Source of the DNA: Levilactobacillus hammesii DSM 16381
Lineage (GTDB): Bacteria; Bacillota; Bacilli; Lactobacillales; Lactobacillaceae
DNA: 64,000 nt
Reading direction: 5' to 3'
Assembly: GCF_001434395.1 (NCBI RefSeq)
Contig: NZ_AZFS01000066.1
Location: 88,487-152,486, forward strand
Numbering within the stretch: position 1 is the stretch's first letter; each line of letters opens with the position of its first letter. Below, in pieces: positions 54,615 to 63,576 of this stretch. The translations under genes were made by a program, and so were the position numbers. The notes below the pieces were generated by a model that searched no databases, was not told where the DNA came from, and worked only from the letters and a program-made list of their open reading frames with translations.

Positions 54615-54845
54615 GAGCATTAACGTCATAAGTAGAAAAATCCTGGGTTTGGATTATTCTGCTTATGGGGTTAAGCGCAGCTAGCTGTTTGGCGGAACAC
54701 GTTTCGGCCACAGATAATTAAAGCGATATCTCTGAGCATTAACGTCATTAAGTTAAAAAGCCCGGGCCTGGCTTTTTGGCTTGATGCGGTTAAGCGCAGG
54801 AGGCTGCCTGGTGGCGCACGTTTCGGCCATAGATAATCCAAGAGA
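54615..54845 (-). repeat. Two-copy palindromic repeat related to the 20.75-21.2 kb array
   Basis: Two units start at 54615 and 54734, 119 bp apart, each beginning GAGCATTAACGTCAT. Read on the minus strand they share GGCCGAAACGTG...CTGCGCTTAACC with the array at 20751-21225. The tip palindrome is CTTAACCCCATAAG in one copy and CTTAACCGCATCAAG in the other, so base changes keep the pairing. A second hairpin (AAAAAGCC/GGCTTTTT) is present in the right unit. No open frame. Confidence 0.75.
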
Positions 54846-55067
54846 TCCCCCCGCCTTAATCACCCCAATCATCCAGAAGTAAGCAGAATACCTCAAACTC
54901 ACCCCAACATGCGGTATACTAGTTATACAGTCATTGGTGGCGCTACCAATCATTTGCGAACCCTTATCTTTCACCAGGTACATTCATCCCCGGTAGCGTT
55001 AATCCCCTCATCCGGGGCACAGCTAATGACCACATGACTTAAAATGATTTAAAGTGAGGCGATTGCT
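54846..55067. other. Promoter region of the flavodoxin gene
   Basis: No gene seen. GGTATACT near 54912 may be a -10 box. Otherwise nothing was recognised. Confidence 0.35.
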
Positions 55068-55832
55068 TTGCGTTACTTAGCACTATTAGGAAGTCACGAA
55101 CGCCACGGCATCACAGCTGGCTATCTTCAGGCCGTCTTAGATGGCTTGCCGGACACCGCTGAGGTCGAAACGGTCTTTCTACGTGATTACGATATTTATC
55201 CGGATACGAAGGAACAGACGTGTCCAGCGTTGGACGAAATCGAAGCCAAGATGGCCGCCAGCGACTTCTGGTTGGTTTGTGCGCCGACCTACTGGGGTGG
55301 GATGTCCGGCGTGATGAAGCAGTTCTTTGACTGCATGCGGTTCCGCCTCGTGCGGATGACCTCAAAAGCCGATACCCTGCCCGGCAAATACAAGGACAAG
55401 CACTATCTCAGCATGACCAGCTGCTTTGTCAGCTCCACCGAGAACTTCTTTACCGGAATCACCGATCAGACCTTCGTCACCATTGACCGGGTACTGACCG
55501 GTGCCGGACTCATCAAGGTTGGCGAATTTGTTGGCACGGGGACTTGGGGCACACACGCTCCTCGGGAAAGTAAACTGGCGGAATGCCGGCGCCTCTCCCA
55601 AAAGATTACCAACCGACCACGAAAGGATGATAACACCTTGAAACGTTACATACTACTCTTCTTCATGATCGCCATCATGGCGCTGATTACGATGGGCCTC
55701 CAGGCGTGGTGGTTCGGCGTCTTTGCGGCCGGCAAATTCTGGCTGACTTACGCCAGCTTTGTCGTTATTTTCTACGTGTTGCTGGCCAGCATCCTTCATT
55801 TCTTCACGTTTGTTCGTCACCGTCGCCGGTAG
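55068..55832 (+). CDS. Flavodoxin-like NAD(P)H oxidoreductase with C-terminal membrane tail
   Basis: A 254-residue protein. Residues 1-185 form a flavodoxin-type FMN-binding fold (RYLALLGSHERHGITAGYLQAVLDGL; APTYWGGMSGVMKQFFD near 84-100; GTGTWGTHAP near 160). The NADPH-dependent FMN reductase / flavodoxin-like oxidoreductase family is meant. Unusually, residues about 190-250 add two transmembrane helices and a basic end (FVRHRRR), so the flavin domain is held at the membrane. Start is TTG at 55068 with GAGGCG upstream. It is co-transcribed with the next gene, 14 bp away. Electron acceptor unknown. Confidence 0.8.
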   Translation: MRYLALLGSHERHGITAGYLQAVLDGLPDTAEVETVFLRDYDIYPDTKEQTCPALDEIEAKMAASDFWLVCAPTYWGGMSGVMKQFFDCMRFRLVRMTSKADTLPGKYKDKHYLSMTSCFVSSTENFFTGITDQTFVTIDRVLTGAGLIKVGEFVGTGTWGTHAPRESKLAECRRLSQKITNRPRKDDNTLKRYILLFFMIAIMALITMGLQAWWFGVFAAGKFWLTYASFVVIFYVLLASILHFFTFVRHRRR

Positions 55833-55846
55833 TCAGGAGGTCTCCT

Positions 55847-56332
55847 ATGTTATTTGAGTTTACAGCAGAACCTACCGGTAAGGCCTACCGAACCTTGTTG
55901 CAAATGTGTCTTGAAACCAATGACCGCTTCGAACTGACTAGCTACAATGACTGTAAAGATATCTACACGACACGCTATCATCAGGTCATGGCCGCACTAG
56001 CCCCCGACCTCATCAACAGTAAGGCCGGCCATGCGAACGCGCTCAATACGATGGGCGGTTGGCACACCCTCGTCTTATACCGCTATCAGGCAAACAGTGT
56101 GACGGGGCGCGTGCTGAAACGGGCCACCACGTCGCTATACGACTGGGGCCGTTACGCGTCAGACAAATTGCCAGACGATTTAACCTTTTACCAAGCCGGC
56201 GTCCCAACACTGATGGTCTTAGGCCATGAGGAATACGCCTGCATGCGGACGCAAACGAAAAAAGATCGCAAACGTCTACTTGCTATCCCCGGCCTAGAGC
56301 TAGCGCCTCGAGAAGACTGGTTAGATGACTAG
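55847..56332 (+). CDS. Hypothetical protein partner of the flavodoxin gene
   Basis: A 161-residue soluble protein I cannot assign. The ATG at 55847 has AGGAGG 8 bp upstream; a longer frame from 55706 only overlaps the previous gene. The middle has GGWHTLVLYRYQANSVTGRVLKRATTSLYDWGRY, and an aromatic-rich N-terminus precedes it. No membrane segment or known catalytic motif. Tight spacing behind the flavodoxin-membrane protein suggests a shared role. Confidence 0.7.
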   Translation: MLFEFTAEPTGKAYRTLLQMCLETNDRFELTSYNDCKDIYTTRYHQVMAALAPDLINSKAGHANALNTMGGWHTLVLYRYQANSVTGRVLKRATTSLYDWGRYASDKLPDDLTFYQAGVPTLMVLGHEEYACMRTQTKKDRKRLLAIPGLELAPREDWLDD

Positions 56333-56353
56333 GCACTACGCAATAAGACTTCT

Positions 56354-56390
56354 AAGAATCAACTGCCAAGTCGGAAGTTGATTCTTTTTT
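56354..56390 (+). terminator. Terminator of the flavodoxin operon
   Basis: AGAATCAACT pairs with AGTTGATTCT over 10 bp, followed by TTTTTT. Confidence 0.9.
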
Positions 56391-56611
56391 AGCTATTGGT
56401 GATTATGGCTGGACTGACAGCGTAGCGCCCAAGCCGTCTTTTAAGAAAAAATTAATGACCGGATAAGTGTGGAAAAATCGCGACCGACCTGCCGTTTATG
56501 CCGTCTCACCTTCTCAAAAGTCCGGTAATCCGGCGCGTCTAGTTCCGACATGTATTGACAGTTGCCCCAGCCTTAACTTAAGATTAAGCTCGTAACTTTG
56601 GGGAAAGTGGG

Positions 56612-57367
56612 ATGACTCGCAATATGAAACATCAGTATTTAAACCTAACAGCCTTCTGGATCACCACTAGCGCCCTCGTCTTGGCGGTGGTCTCAGGATT
56701 CAAGACTTGGCATCTCAGCACGGGCCTTGATGTCATCGGCGGCTTCGTCGTAACGCTTGTCTTATTGCTGTTACTCAATCATTTCTGGACGAAACAAGCC
56801 ATCTACTGGATCAATCCTGCCAGTCACTGGTCGGGAACCTTCCTGCCAGGGATGCTACTTATCAGCTATCTGATTGTACAAGGCAGTAGCTTTTTTAGTA
56901 CACCGCTGGCACTAGATCAAACGCAACAAACCAGCTTATTATTTGCGGGTAGTTTGGCCCTGTTAGAGGAATACCAATTTCGAGGAATTCTGTTGCCTAA
57001 GCTAATCGCCGCGGGTTCTACAAGTCTATTTAGTCGACGATTGTTGGCCGTCATCCTCAGCAGCATTGCATTTGGCATTAGCCATGCCCTCCTCTTCAAT
57101 GCCGAGAGCCTGACCGTCATTTTCTGGCAATTTCTCGCGACAACGGGGATGGGCCTGGTATTAGCCACCCTTTACCTGCGAACACACTCGTTAATCTGGC
57201 CAATTGGGTTGCATCTGATCACTGACTTCTTCTTACTTGCCAGTCCTCAGGCGCTGCTGAACGTTAGCACCCCATCGCAAATTGTAGTGGCTTTGATCGT
57301 TGAGATGATTCTGGCCATTATCTTATTGGCCTGGCACTTCCCACAGACGCTGCGCAAGATCGACTAA
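56612..57367 (+). CDS. CPBP-family intramembrane metalloprotease
   Basis: A 251-residue membrane protein with about seven to eight helices. The CPBP (Abi) motifs are present: EEYQFRG near residue 121, FGISHALLF near 154, and a third His/Asp region, LHLITDFFLL near 203. In lactobacilli such proteins are often linked to bacteriocin self-immunity or to protein processing; no bacteriocin gene is visible beside it. Start ATG at 56612 or the next Met at 56624. Single gene with its own terminator. Confidence 0.85.
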   Translation: MTRNMKHQYLNLTAFWITTSALVLAVVSGFKTWHLSTGLDVIGGFVVTLVLLLLLNHFWTKQAIYWINPASHWSGTFLPGMLLISYLIVQGSSFFSTPLALDQTQQTSLLFAGSLALLEEYQFRGILLPKLIAAGSTSLFSRRLLAVILSSIAFGISHALLFNAESLTVIFWQFLATTGMGLVLATLYLRTHSLIWPIGLHLITDFFLLASPQALLNVSTPSQIVVALIVEMILAIILLAWHFPQTLRKID

Positions 57368-57394
57368 TAGTTCTAACAATCATGCTGAATTTTG

Positions 57395-57427
57395 AAGGCG
57401 TTGCCCTAGTGGTGATGCCTTTTTTTA
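57395..57427 (+). terminator. Terminator of the CPBP protease gene
   Basis: AAGGC...GCC/GGT...GCCTT stem with two mismatches and a TTTTTTT tail. Confidence 0.8.
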
Positions 57428-57674
57428 CAGCCTTTTTTTACACAATAAGAAAATAAATTTTGAGAGTCACTGAAACGCGTCATTTTCTTGCTCAGCTTCC
57501 TACCGATTGGGTTATATCCCACAGCTATCTTGAAGCGTAAGCGCATGCAAACCCGGCCATTTTTCACAAACTTTATAAGGCGTTCAATATGGCTTCTTGG
57601 CTCCCAAGACAACGTCTTTTCATTCTGGTATGGTAGCTCTATACCCACCATATCGTTTGAAATCAATTACCAAT
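57428..57674. other. Spacer between convergent genes
   Basis: About 250 bp. Short frames exist on both strands (up to 86 codons) but lack ribosome binding sites and family resemblance. I see no other element. Confidence 0.35.
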
Positions 57675-57712
57675 AAAAAAGAGTGACATCCCCTTATCAG
57701 GCATCCCACTCA
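57675..57712 (-). terminator. Terminator of the ABC transporter operon
   Basis: GAGTG and CACTC at the base, a partly paired upper stem, and TTTTTTATTG on the minus strand. Confidence 0.75.
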
Positions 57713-57747
57713 CACTGTTAGACGGTTATCAACCTTGCCAGAATCAC

Positions 57748-58419
57748 CTAGGCATCCGTTTTCAGATAAGCCGCTTCAATACTATCCGTGCCCGTCGCCG
57801 CCATCAATTCCGCTGGCGTTCCGCTAAACGCCAAGTGTTTTTTCGCCAAGACCTGAATTTTAACCCGATCGACCGGCAAATGATGAAACTGATGTGTGGT
57901 CATAATGACCGTTTTACCACGCGTAATCAGCTGATTAATCCGATCCATGACGCTAACCGCCACTTTGACATCTAACCCACTCTCGGGCTCATCAAACAAA
58001 TACAGATCCCGATCGAGTCGACAGACTCCCTCCAAAATAACTAAGCGTCGTTGTCCCCCGGACAAGTCACGGAAATAACTATGCGCAATCTCTTGGAGGC
58101 TGGCCGGTAATTCCGCCTCCTGAAAATGGTGTCCCGGCTGATCGAGATCAATCATCATCCTAATCGCTTCGGAAACCGTGGCCGTTCCCGTGAAAGGGGC
58201 GCCCTGCATCTGATACGCCATTCGATTCATCGGGGGAAATCCTACGAATGGTAAATCGCGCTGCTCACTGACACCCGCAATCAAATCCAGTAACGTCGTT
58301 TTGCCAACTCCGTTCACGCCTAGGAGCAAGTTAACCTTTCCAGGATCAAACGTTACCGACAAGTGATCGAATAATTGGCGACCATCCGGTAATTGGTACG
58401 AGAAATTTTGGATTTCCAT
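57748..58419 (-). CDS. ABC transporter ATP-binding protein
   Basis: A 223-residue ATPase subunit. Walker A is LLGVNGVGKTTLLDL (near 33-47), the signature is LSGGQRRLVILEG (near 120), Walker B is LYLFDEPESGLD (near 138), and the H-loop is TTHQFHH (near 175). The Q-loop is present as AYQMQGAP. It works with the permease encoded 10 bp upstream. The cargo is unknown; one-ATPase/one-permease exporters of this type often move lipids, peptides or drugs. It has its own terminator downstream. Confidence 0.9.
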   Translation of the reverse strand: MEIQNFSYQLPDGRQLFDHLSVTFDPGKVNLLLGVNGVGKTTLLDLIAGVSEQRDLPFVGFPPMNRMAYQMQGAPFTGTATVSEAIRMMIDLDQPGHHFQEAELPASLQEIAHSYFRDLSGGQRRLVILEGVCRLDRDLYLFDEPESGLDVKVAVSVMDRINQLITRGKTVIMTTHQFHHLPVDRVKIQVLAKKHLAFSGTPAELMAATGTDSIEAAYLKTDA

Positions 58420-58429
58420 GAGGCACCTC

Positions 58430-59188
58430 CTAATAACGACTCGTGTACGACTGCAACTTCATGTGCCGAATCGGATAAGTACCGAGCCCCACATAAACTA
58501 GCGCGACCACACTCAAAAGTCCCACGTTAGCCACCGTCAACTGTCCCAATAAGGACAGCCCCGTGCTGTAGAATTGGATCATGTATGAGCAGGGATTAAA
58601 AACGGTCAACACCACGCCCAGCAGCGAATCGGCTTGATAAGGCAGATTGATAATCGCCATAGCTAACAGGATATAGCCCGTCATCAGCAATGAGGCTAAA
58701 TTGACCTTAATCGGCAGTAGCAATACGAAACTCGTAAAACCAGCAACGACTGGAATCAGAATGAAATTCAATAAAAACCCACCGACCATCATTGGAACTA
58801 ACGCAAATGATGCTGGATTCAGTATCAAAACGATCACATCAAACAAAATCATTTCCAGCTGAATAAAGACGACTTGAACCAATAAATTGCTGTAAAAGAT
58901 GAGCCGCTTGTCCCCAGCGATAACGGTAAACATCTTTAGAAAGTTACTTTCCCGCATACCAATTAGGCCAAATTGAAAGCCGTTCAGGACGCCGACTAGA
59001 ATGATGTAAGCCCAGTAACCTAAAAGTTGACTTGCAACGTTGTGGACGCCAAAGGGATGTCCCTTAGAGCTGATGTCCGTGATCAGAAAAAAGATGGCTG
59101 GGCATAGTACCGTGTAAAATAGAATAGTCTTATCATCCCAAGTCTGTCGCAACTCAAACTTACCCAAAATTTTCAATTTACGCCACAT
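58430..59188 (-). CDS. ABC transporter permease
   Basis: A 252-residue membrane protein with about six helices, of the ABC-2 type exporter permease shape. The N-terminal helix follows a cytosolic start MWRKLKILGKFELRQTWDDKTILFYTVLCPAIFFL. It is the partner of the ATPase encoded 10 bp downstream. No regulator or substrate gene is adjacent, so the transported molecule cannot be inferred. Confidence 0.85.
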   Translation of the reverse strand: MWRKLKILGKFELRQTWDDKTILFYTVLCPAIFFLITDISSKGHPFGVHNVASQLLGYWAYIILVGVLNGFQFGLIGMRESNFLKMFTVIAGDKRLIFYSNLLVQVVFIQLEMILFDVIVLILNPASFALVPMMVGGFLLNFILIPVVAGFTSFVLLLPIKVNLASLLMTGYILLAMAIINLPYQADSLLGVVLTVFNPCSYMIQFYSTGLSLLGQLTVANVGLLSVVALVYVGLGTYPIRHMKLQSYTSRY

Positions 59189-59337
59189 TATAAGGTCCCC
59201 TCCCCAGCAAATCTAAAATCATTCAGTTTCCAAAATTAGAGAACAATAATATTCTAATCGTTTTATCATAATTAAGCAACTTATCCTATGCGCCATCGCA
59301 ACCTGTCCCAATTATACCGGCCTGACAATCCTCGACA

Positions 59338-59383
59338 ATAAAAAAGTGCCAGCCACTCCCACTTAGGAAAGTAACTGACACAC
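59338..59383 (-). terminator. Terminator of leuS
   Basis: GTGtCAG...ACT pairs with AGT...CTGgCAC, followed by TTTTTTATTG on the minus strand. Confidence 0.85.
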
Positions 59384-59406
59384 AGAATTACGATAACACT
59401 TTAAAT

Positions 59407-61836
59407 TTAGTTAGCGACAATGTTGACCAGCTTACCCGGCACGACAATCACCTTGCGAATGGTCTTGCCATCGGTATGCATCTTGACCGTATCGTCAGCC
59501 AAGGCAGCAGCCTCGATATCATCCTTAGCGGCGTCCTTAGCAACCTTCAAGTGGGCCCGGACCTTACCGTTAACTTGAACAACCATTTCAACCACGTCTT
59601 CGACCAATTGCTTAGGGTCGTAGGTTGGCCACTTCTCGTAAGAAATCGTCTCGTCATGACCCATCAATGACCACAGTTCTTCGGCAATATGGGGCACGAT
59701 TGGTGAGATCATCTTGACGAAGCCTTCCATGTAACGCAATGGTAGGCTGTCCGTCTTGTAAGCCTCGTTAACGAAGACCATCAGTTGTGAGATAGCGACG
59801 TTAAAGCGCATGGCTTCCATGTCCTCACTCACCGTCTTCACGGTCTGGTTGTAGATTTTGTCCAACTTACCATCGTTAATCATCGTGACCCGGTCACGCA
59901 GATGGTTGTTATCATCGATCAACAAGCGCCAAACACGGTCTAACCAGCGACGAGAACCATTGATTCCTTCCGTGCTCCAAGGCTTGGAAGCTTCCAGTGG
60001 TCCCATGAACATTTCGTACAACCGTAGCGTATCGGCCCCATCCTTCTCGACAATTTCATCGGGATTGATGACGTTCCCCTTAGACTTGGACATCTTTTCG
60101 TGGTTGGTTCCCAAGATCATCCCTTGGTTAACCAGCTTTTGGAAAGGTTCCTTGGTTGGAACGACGCCGAGATCGTAGAGGAACTTGTGCCAGAACCGTG
60201 CGTAGAGTAAATGCAAGACGGCATGTTCGGCCCCACCAATGTAGAGGTCAACGGGCATCCAGTACTTCAACTTGTCAGGATCGGCAATGGCTTGATCGTT
60301 GTGTGGATCAACGTAACGCAGGAAGTACCAAGAACTCCCCGCCCATTGTGGCATGGTGTTGGTTTCACGCTTCCCTTTACGGCCATTTTCATCCACAACG
60401 TTAACCCAGTCATCCAGGTTCGCCAGTGGACTTTCACCCGTTCCGGAAGGCTCGAGTTGCTTAGCTGCTGGCAGCTTCAATGGCAATTCGTCTTCAGGAA
60501 CCAACGTGGTTTCGCCATCTTCCCAGTGAATAACGGGAATAGGTTCACCCCAGTAGCGTTGACGGGAGAAGATCCAGTCACGCAGCCGGAAGTTCACCTG
60601 TTTGTGGCCGGCGTCATGTTCTTCAAGCCAGTCAATGGCCGCCTTGATGGCCGTCTTCTTATTCATCCCATTCAAGAATTCAGAGTTAATGTGTTCGCCA
60701 TCGCCCGTATAAGCGGCCGTTTGAACATCGGTATCCTCATCGCCAGCAATCACTTGGACAATTGGCAGATTGAATTTTTGAGCAAACTCGTTGTCCCGGT
60801 CATCGTGCGCAGGAACGGCCATAATGGCCCCAGTCCCGTACGAAGCCAGCACGTAGTCGCCAATCCAGATTGGCAATTTCTTGCCGCTCAATGGGTTGAT
60901 CCCATAGGCACCGGTGAAGACCCCGGTCTTATCCTTGTTCAAATCAGTCCGTTCGAGGTCGGACTTGCTTTCGATGGCTTCCTTGTAGGCCTTAACGGCA
61001 TCCGCCTGTTCTGGCGTCGTAATTTGGTCAACCAAGGCGTGTTCTGGTGCCAAGACCATGTAGGTCGCACCGAACAACGTGTCGGGACGCGTCGTGTAGA
61101 CTTCAACCTTCGTCTCTTCTTGCCCATCAACTGGGAAGAAGACACTCGCCCCCTCGGAACGGCCAATCCAGTTACGTTGCATTTCCTTGATGCTGTCCGG
61201 CCAATCCAGGTCGTCCAAATCATCAATCAAACGGTCAGCGTAAGCCGTGATTTTCAGTACCCATTGGCGCATTGGCACGCGGTAAACGGGATAGCCACCC
61301 CGCTCAGTCTTACCATCCACGACTTCTTCGTTGGCCACAACGGTCCCGCCCATGAAGTCAGGCGCCCAGTTGACCATGATCTTGTCTTCGTAAGCCAAGC
61401 CCTTCTTGTAGAGCTGTTCGAAGATCCATTGCGTCCACTTGTAGAAGGATTCATCGGTCGTGTTGACCTCACGATTCCAGTCATAGGAGAAACCTAATGA
61501 ACGGATCTGCCGCTTGAAGTTCTTAATGTTGTGGGCCGTGAAGTCCTTAGGGTTGTGCCCCGTCTTCAAGGCGTATTGTTCGGCTGGTAAACCGAAAGCA
61601 TCCCACCCCATTGGATGAAGGACGTTGAATCCCTGCATCCGCTTCAAACGAGCCATGATGTCGGTTGCCGTATAACCCTCAGGATGTCCCACGTGCAGCC
61701 CTTGACCAGAAGGGTATGGGAACATATCCAATACGTAATATTTCGGTTTGCTCTGGCTATCAGAGGTCTTGAAGGTATCATTGACCCGCCAGTAATGTTG
61801 CCACTTGTGCTCGATAATCTCGTGTTTGTAAGCCAA
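59407..61836 (-). CDS. leuS: Leucyl-tRNA synthetase
   Basis: An 809-residue class I synthetase that charges tRNA-Leu and edits wrong amino acids. The HIGH motif is HVGHPEGYT (near 48), the editing domain (CP1) is present with [12 protein letters not shown] near 250, the KMSKS motif is KMSKSKGN near 580, and the anticodon-binding and C-terminal domains are complete. Length is standard. It is preceded by a T-box leader. The long antisense frames seen here are shadows of this gene. Confidence 0.97.
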   Translation of the reverse strand: MAYKHEIIEHKWQHYWRVNDTFKTSDSQSKPKYYVLDMFPYPSGQGLHVGHPEGYTATDIMARLKRMQGFNVLHPMGWDAFGLPAEQYALKTGHNPKDFTAHNIKNFKRQIRSLGFSYDWNREVNTTDESFYKWTQWIFEQLYKKGLAYEDKIMVNWAPDFMGGTVVANEEVVDGKTERGGYPVYRVPMRQWVLKITAYADRLIDDLDDLDWPDSIKEMQRNWIGRSEGASVFFPVDGQEETKVEVYTTRPDTLFGATYMVLAPEHALVDQITTPEQADAVKAYKEAIESKSDLERTDLNKDKTGVFTGAYGINPLSGKKLPIWIGDYVLASYGTGAIMAVPAHDDRDNEFAQKFNLPIVQVIAGDEDTDVQTAAYTGDGEHINSEFLNGMNKKTAIKAAIDWLEEHDAGHKQVNFRLRDWIFSRQRYWGEPIPVIHWEDGETTLVPEDELPLKLPAAKQLEPSGTGESPLANLDDWVNVVDENGRKGKRETNTMPQWAGSSWYFLRYVDPHNDQAIADPDKLKYWMPVDLYIGGAEHAVLHLLYARFWHKFLYDLGVVPTKEPFQKLVNQGMILGTNHEKMSKSKGNVINPDEIVEKDGADTLRLYEMFMGPLEASKPWSTEGINGSRRWLDRVWRLLIDDNNHLRDRVTMINDGKLDKIYNQTVKTVSEDMEAMRFNVAISQLMVFVNEAYKTDSLPLRYMEGFVKMISPIVPHIAEELWSLMGHDETISYEKWPTYDPKQLVEDVVEMVVQVNGKVRAHLKVAKDAAKDDIEAAALADDTVKMHTDGKTIRKVIVVPGKLVNIVAN

Positions 61837-61872
61837 AAAACTTCGCTCCCTTTCTCAATAGACGTCGTGCCA

Positions 61873-62108
61873 CAAAAAAAGCCCCCAGCAGCCCAAAATG
61901 GGCTCCTGCAGGGCGTCTAAGCGCGGTACCACCTACATTTCCTCGAAACAATCTCGAGGCTCATTCCGGCTGATAACGTCGCCAAACGCCCACCTTGCGG
62001 CAGAAAAGACTCGGAGATAAGTTCGTTCTTGGCGTAACGGATTTACAGCGACCATCCGCTTTCTAAATACGCCCTAGAACTACTACTTCCCGTCAACGTC
62101 CTGAATAA
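61873..62108 (-). promoter_or_regulatory. T-box riboswitch of leuS
   Basis: The T-box sequence AGGTGGTACCGCG lies at 61922-61934 (minus strand). The terminator follows at 61873-61916 (GCCC/GGGC helices and seven T). The remaining leader to about 62108 would be stem I and II. Uncharged tRNA-Leu should promote antitermination. Confidence 0.9.
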
Positions 62109-62371
62109 TCAAATTGTTTTCATCTTAGCAAACCGCCCCCAGAAAAGCAAGGGGTAACGGGGATTCTTACATTCCTTTTTGCCAAATGTATGACGATGCC
62201 CTCACTAATAGTTTCATCATGAACGGCGCTGAACCCAGCCATTCTTACAGACAGGTCTCGTTCATCCCCACTACTATTGCCCCATCTCATCTTTGTGGAC
62301 GTAATGTGCTATACTGATTGGGACACTGTATAACATTTCTTATACCCACACACTTAAGGAGGCGGCTCATC
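62109..62371. other. Divergent promoter region leuS / PAP2 gene
   Basis: Holds the presumed leuS promoter (not clearly resolved) and, for the plus-strand gene, TGCTATACT at 62307-62315 as an extended -10 box. Nothing else was recognised. Confidence 0.4.
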
Positions 62372-63010
62372 TTGCCACCGATTTCAAAGCTTCGCTGGCG
62401 GTTCACCCTGGCCGCTGGCATCATCTTTTTACTGGATCTCATTGGGGTGGTGTATCAACAGACTTGGCTGAGTGGCTTTGATAAATTCGTCATCGGTCTG
62501 GTTCGGCACCCACTCTCCCATGGGCTAACACAAGGGATTATAGCCATTACCAATTCAGGGAATCCGCAACCCGTAACCTGGATCACGCTACTCATTATGG
62601 CCGGTCTCGTCATTGCACGACGCTCTCGTGGTGCTCTCTTTTTAGGCTGGAACGTGCTCGTCTGGGCCGGCATCGGCAATAGTATCCTTAAACACATTGT
62701 TCGGCGTGATCGGCCCACCGTTGATCGGTTAGTGGCCGCCAGCTCCTACAGTTTTCCCAGCGGCCACTCGGTCACGGCCATGTTACTGTGGGGCACCGTC
62801 ATCGTCCTGATTGGTTGGACCTTACGGCATCACCGCAATTGGCGTTGGTTACTCACAATCGTCTTTAGCCTGTGGATCGTCATCATTGGGCTGTCGCGAG
62901 TTTACGTGGGTGTCCACTACCCCAGTGACGTCGTGGCTGGCTGGTCAATCGGCTTTGTCCTGTTAACGGTCACACAATGGTATCTCACCCGTTATGGAGA
63001 TGAATTATAA
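62372..63010 (+). CDS. PAP2-family phosphatase (membrane)
   Basis: A 212-residue membrane phosphatase of the PAP2/PgpB family, for substrates such as undecaprenyl pyrophosphate or phosphatidic acid derivatives. All three motifs are visible: KHIVRRDRPT (near 110), YSFPSGHS (near 125) and SRVYVGVHYPSDV (near 175). About six helices. Start TTG at 62372 has AAGGAGG 9 bp upstream; a frame from 62318 has an unlikely N-terminus. Its stop TAA and the mnmM ATG overlap by one base. Confidence 0.88.
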   Translation: MPPISKLRWRFTLAAGIIFLLDLIGVVYQQTWLSGFDKFVIGLVRHPLSHGLTQGIIAITNSGNPQPVTWITLLIMAGLVIARRSRGALFLGWNVLVWAGIGNSILKHIVRRDRPTVDRLVAASSYSFPSGHSVTAMLLWGTVIVLIGWTLRHHRNWRWLLTIVFSLWIVIIGLSRVYVGVHYPSDVVAGWSIGFVLLTVTQWYLTRYGDEL

Positions 63011-63576
63011 TGAATCTACCCAATGCCTTGACCTATAGCCACACGCTTCTCAGTGAGTGCGTCGCGCCCGGTGACACCGTGGTCGATGCCACGGTCGGCA
63101 ATGGTCACGACACCCTCTTTCTCGCCAACTTGGTGGGCAAGACGGGCCACGTGATTGGCTTTGATATTCAACCGGCCGCGCTTAAAGAAACCCAGACGCA
63201 GCTCACACTGACGGGGTTAGCCCCTCAGGTTGATCTGCACGCGATTGGTCACGAACACGTCGGTGATTTTCTGGAAGCGACGACGCAAGTGGCCGGTGCC
63301 ATCTTTAACCTGGGTTACTTGCCGGGTGGTGATAAGACGTTGATCACGAAGCCTACCACCACGTTGGCCGCCGTCACGACACTGTTAGACCATCTGCCTC
63401 GCGGTGGCCGGATTATTCTCGTCGTCTACTCGGGGCATCCCGGTGGCCCCACCGAACGCCATGCCGTGGTTGACTTCTGCCAACATCTCCCGCAAAAACG
63501 TTACCAAGTGCTCCAGTATGGCTTTATCAATCAGGTCCACAACCCGCCATTCCTGTTGGCCATTGAACGGCGATAG
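63010..63576 (+). CDS. mnmM: tRNA U34 5-aminomethyl methyltransferase MnmM (YtqB)
   Basis: A 188-residue class I SAM methyltransferase. VDATVGNGHDTLFLANLV (near 26-43) is the SAM site, and FNLGYLPGGDK near 104 is characteristic of the YtqB family. YtqB (MnmM) turns nm5s2U into mnm5s2U at tRNA position 34 in Gram-positives that lack MnmC. It directly follows the PAP2 phosphatase gene with a 1-bp overlap, so translation is coupled. Assignment to YtqB is strong; the exact substrate is from the family. Confidence 0.88.
   Translation: MNLPNALTYSHTLLSECVAPGDTVVDATVGNGHDTLFLANLVGKTGHVIGFDIQPAALKETQTQLTLTGLAPQVDLHAIGHEHVGDFLEATTQVAGAIFNLGYLPGGDKTLITKPTTTLAAVTTLLDHLPRGGRIILVVYSGHPGGPTERHAVVDFCQHLPQKRYQVLQYGFINQVHNPPFLLAIERR

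Noticed and set aside
56612..57367. Bacteriocin immunity locus
   Set aside because: The CPBP protease alone is not enough. No double-glycine peptide, histidine kinase or bacteriocin exporter is seen around it.
57406..57666. 86-codon minus-strand frame between the CPBP and ABC genes
   Set aside because: It lies over the terminator of the convergent gene and lacks a ribosome binding site.
57748..59188. Antibiotic resistance ABC system
   Set aside because: Only a generic ATPase and permease are visible, with no diagnostic motif or regulator, so no specific cargo is claimed.
60211..61497. A 428-codon open frame antisense to leuS
   Set aside because: It mirrors the leuS reading frame, has no ribosome binding site and resembles no protein. 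Biased codon use of leuS keeps stops away on the other strand.
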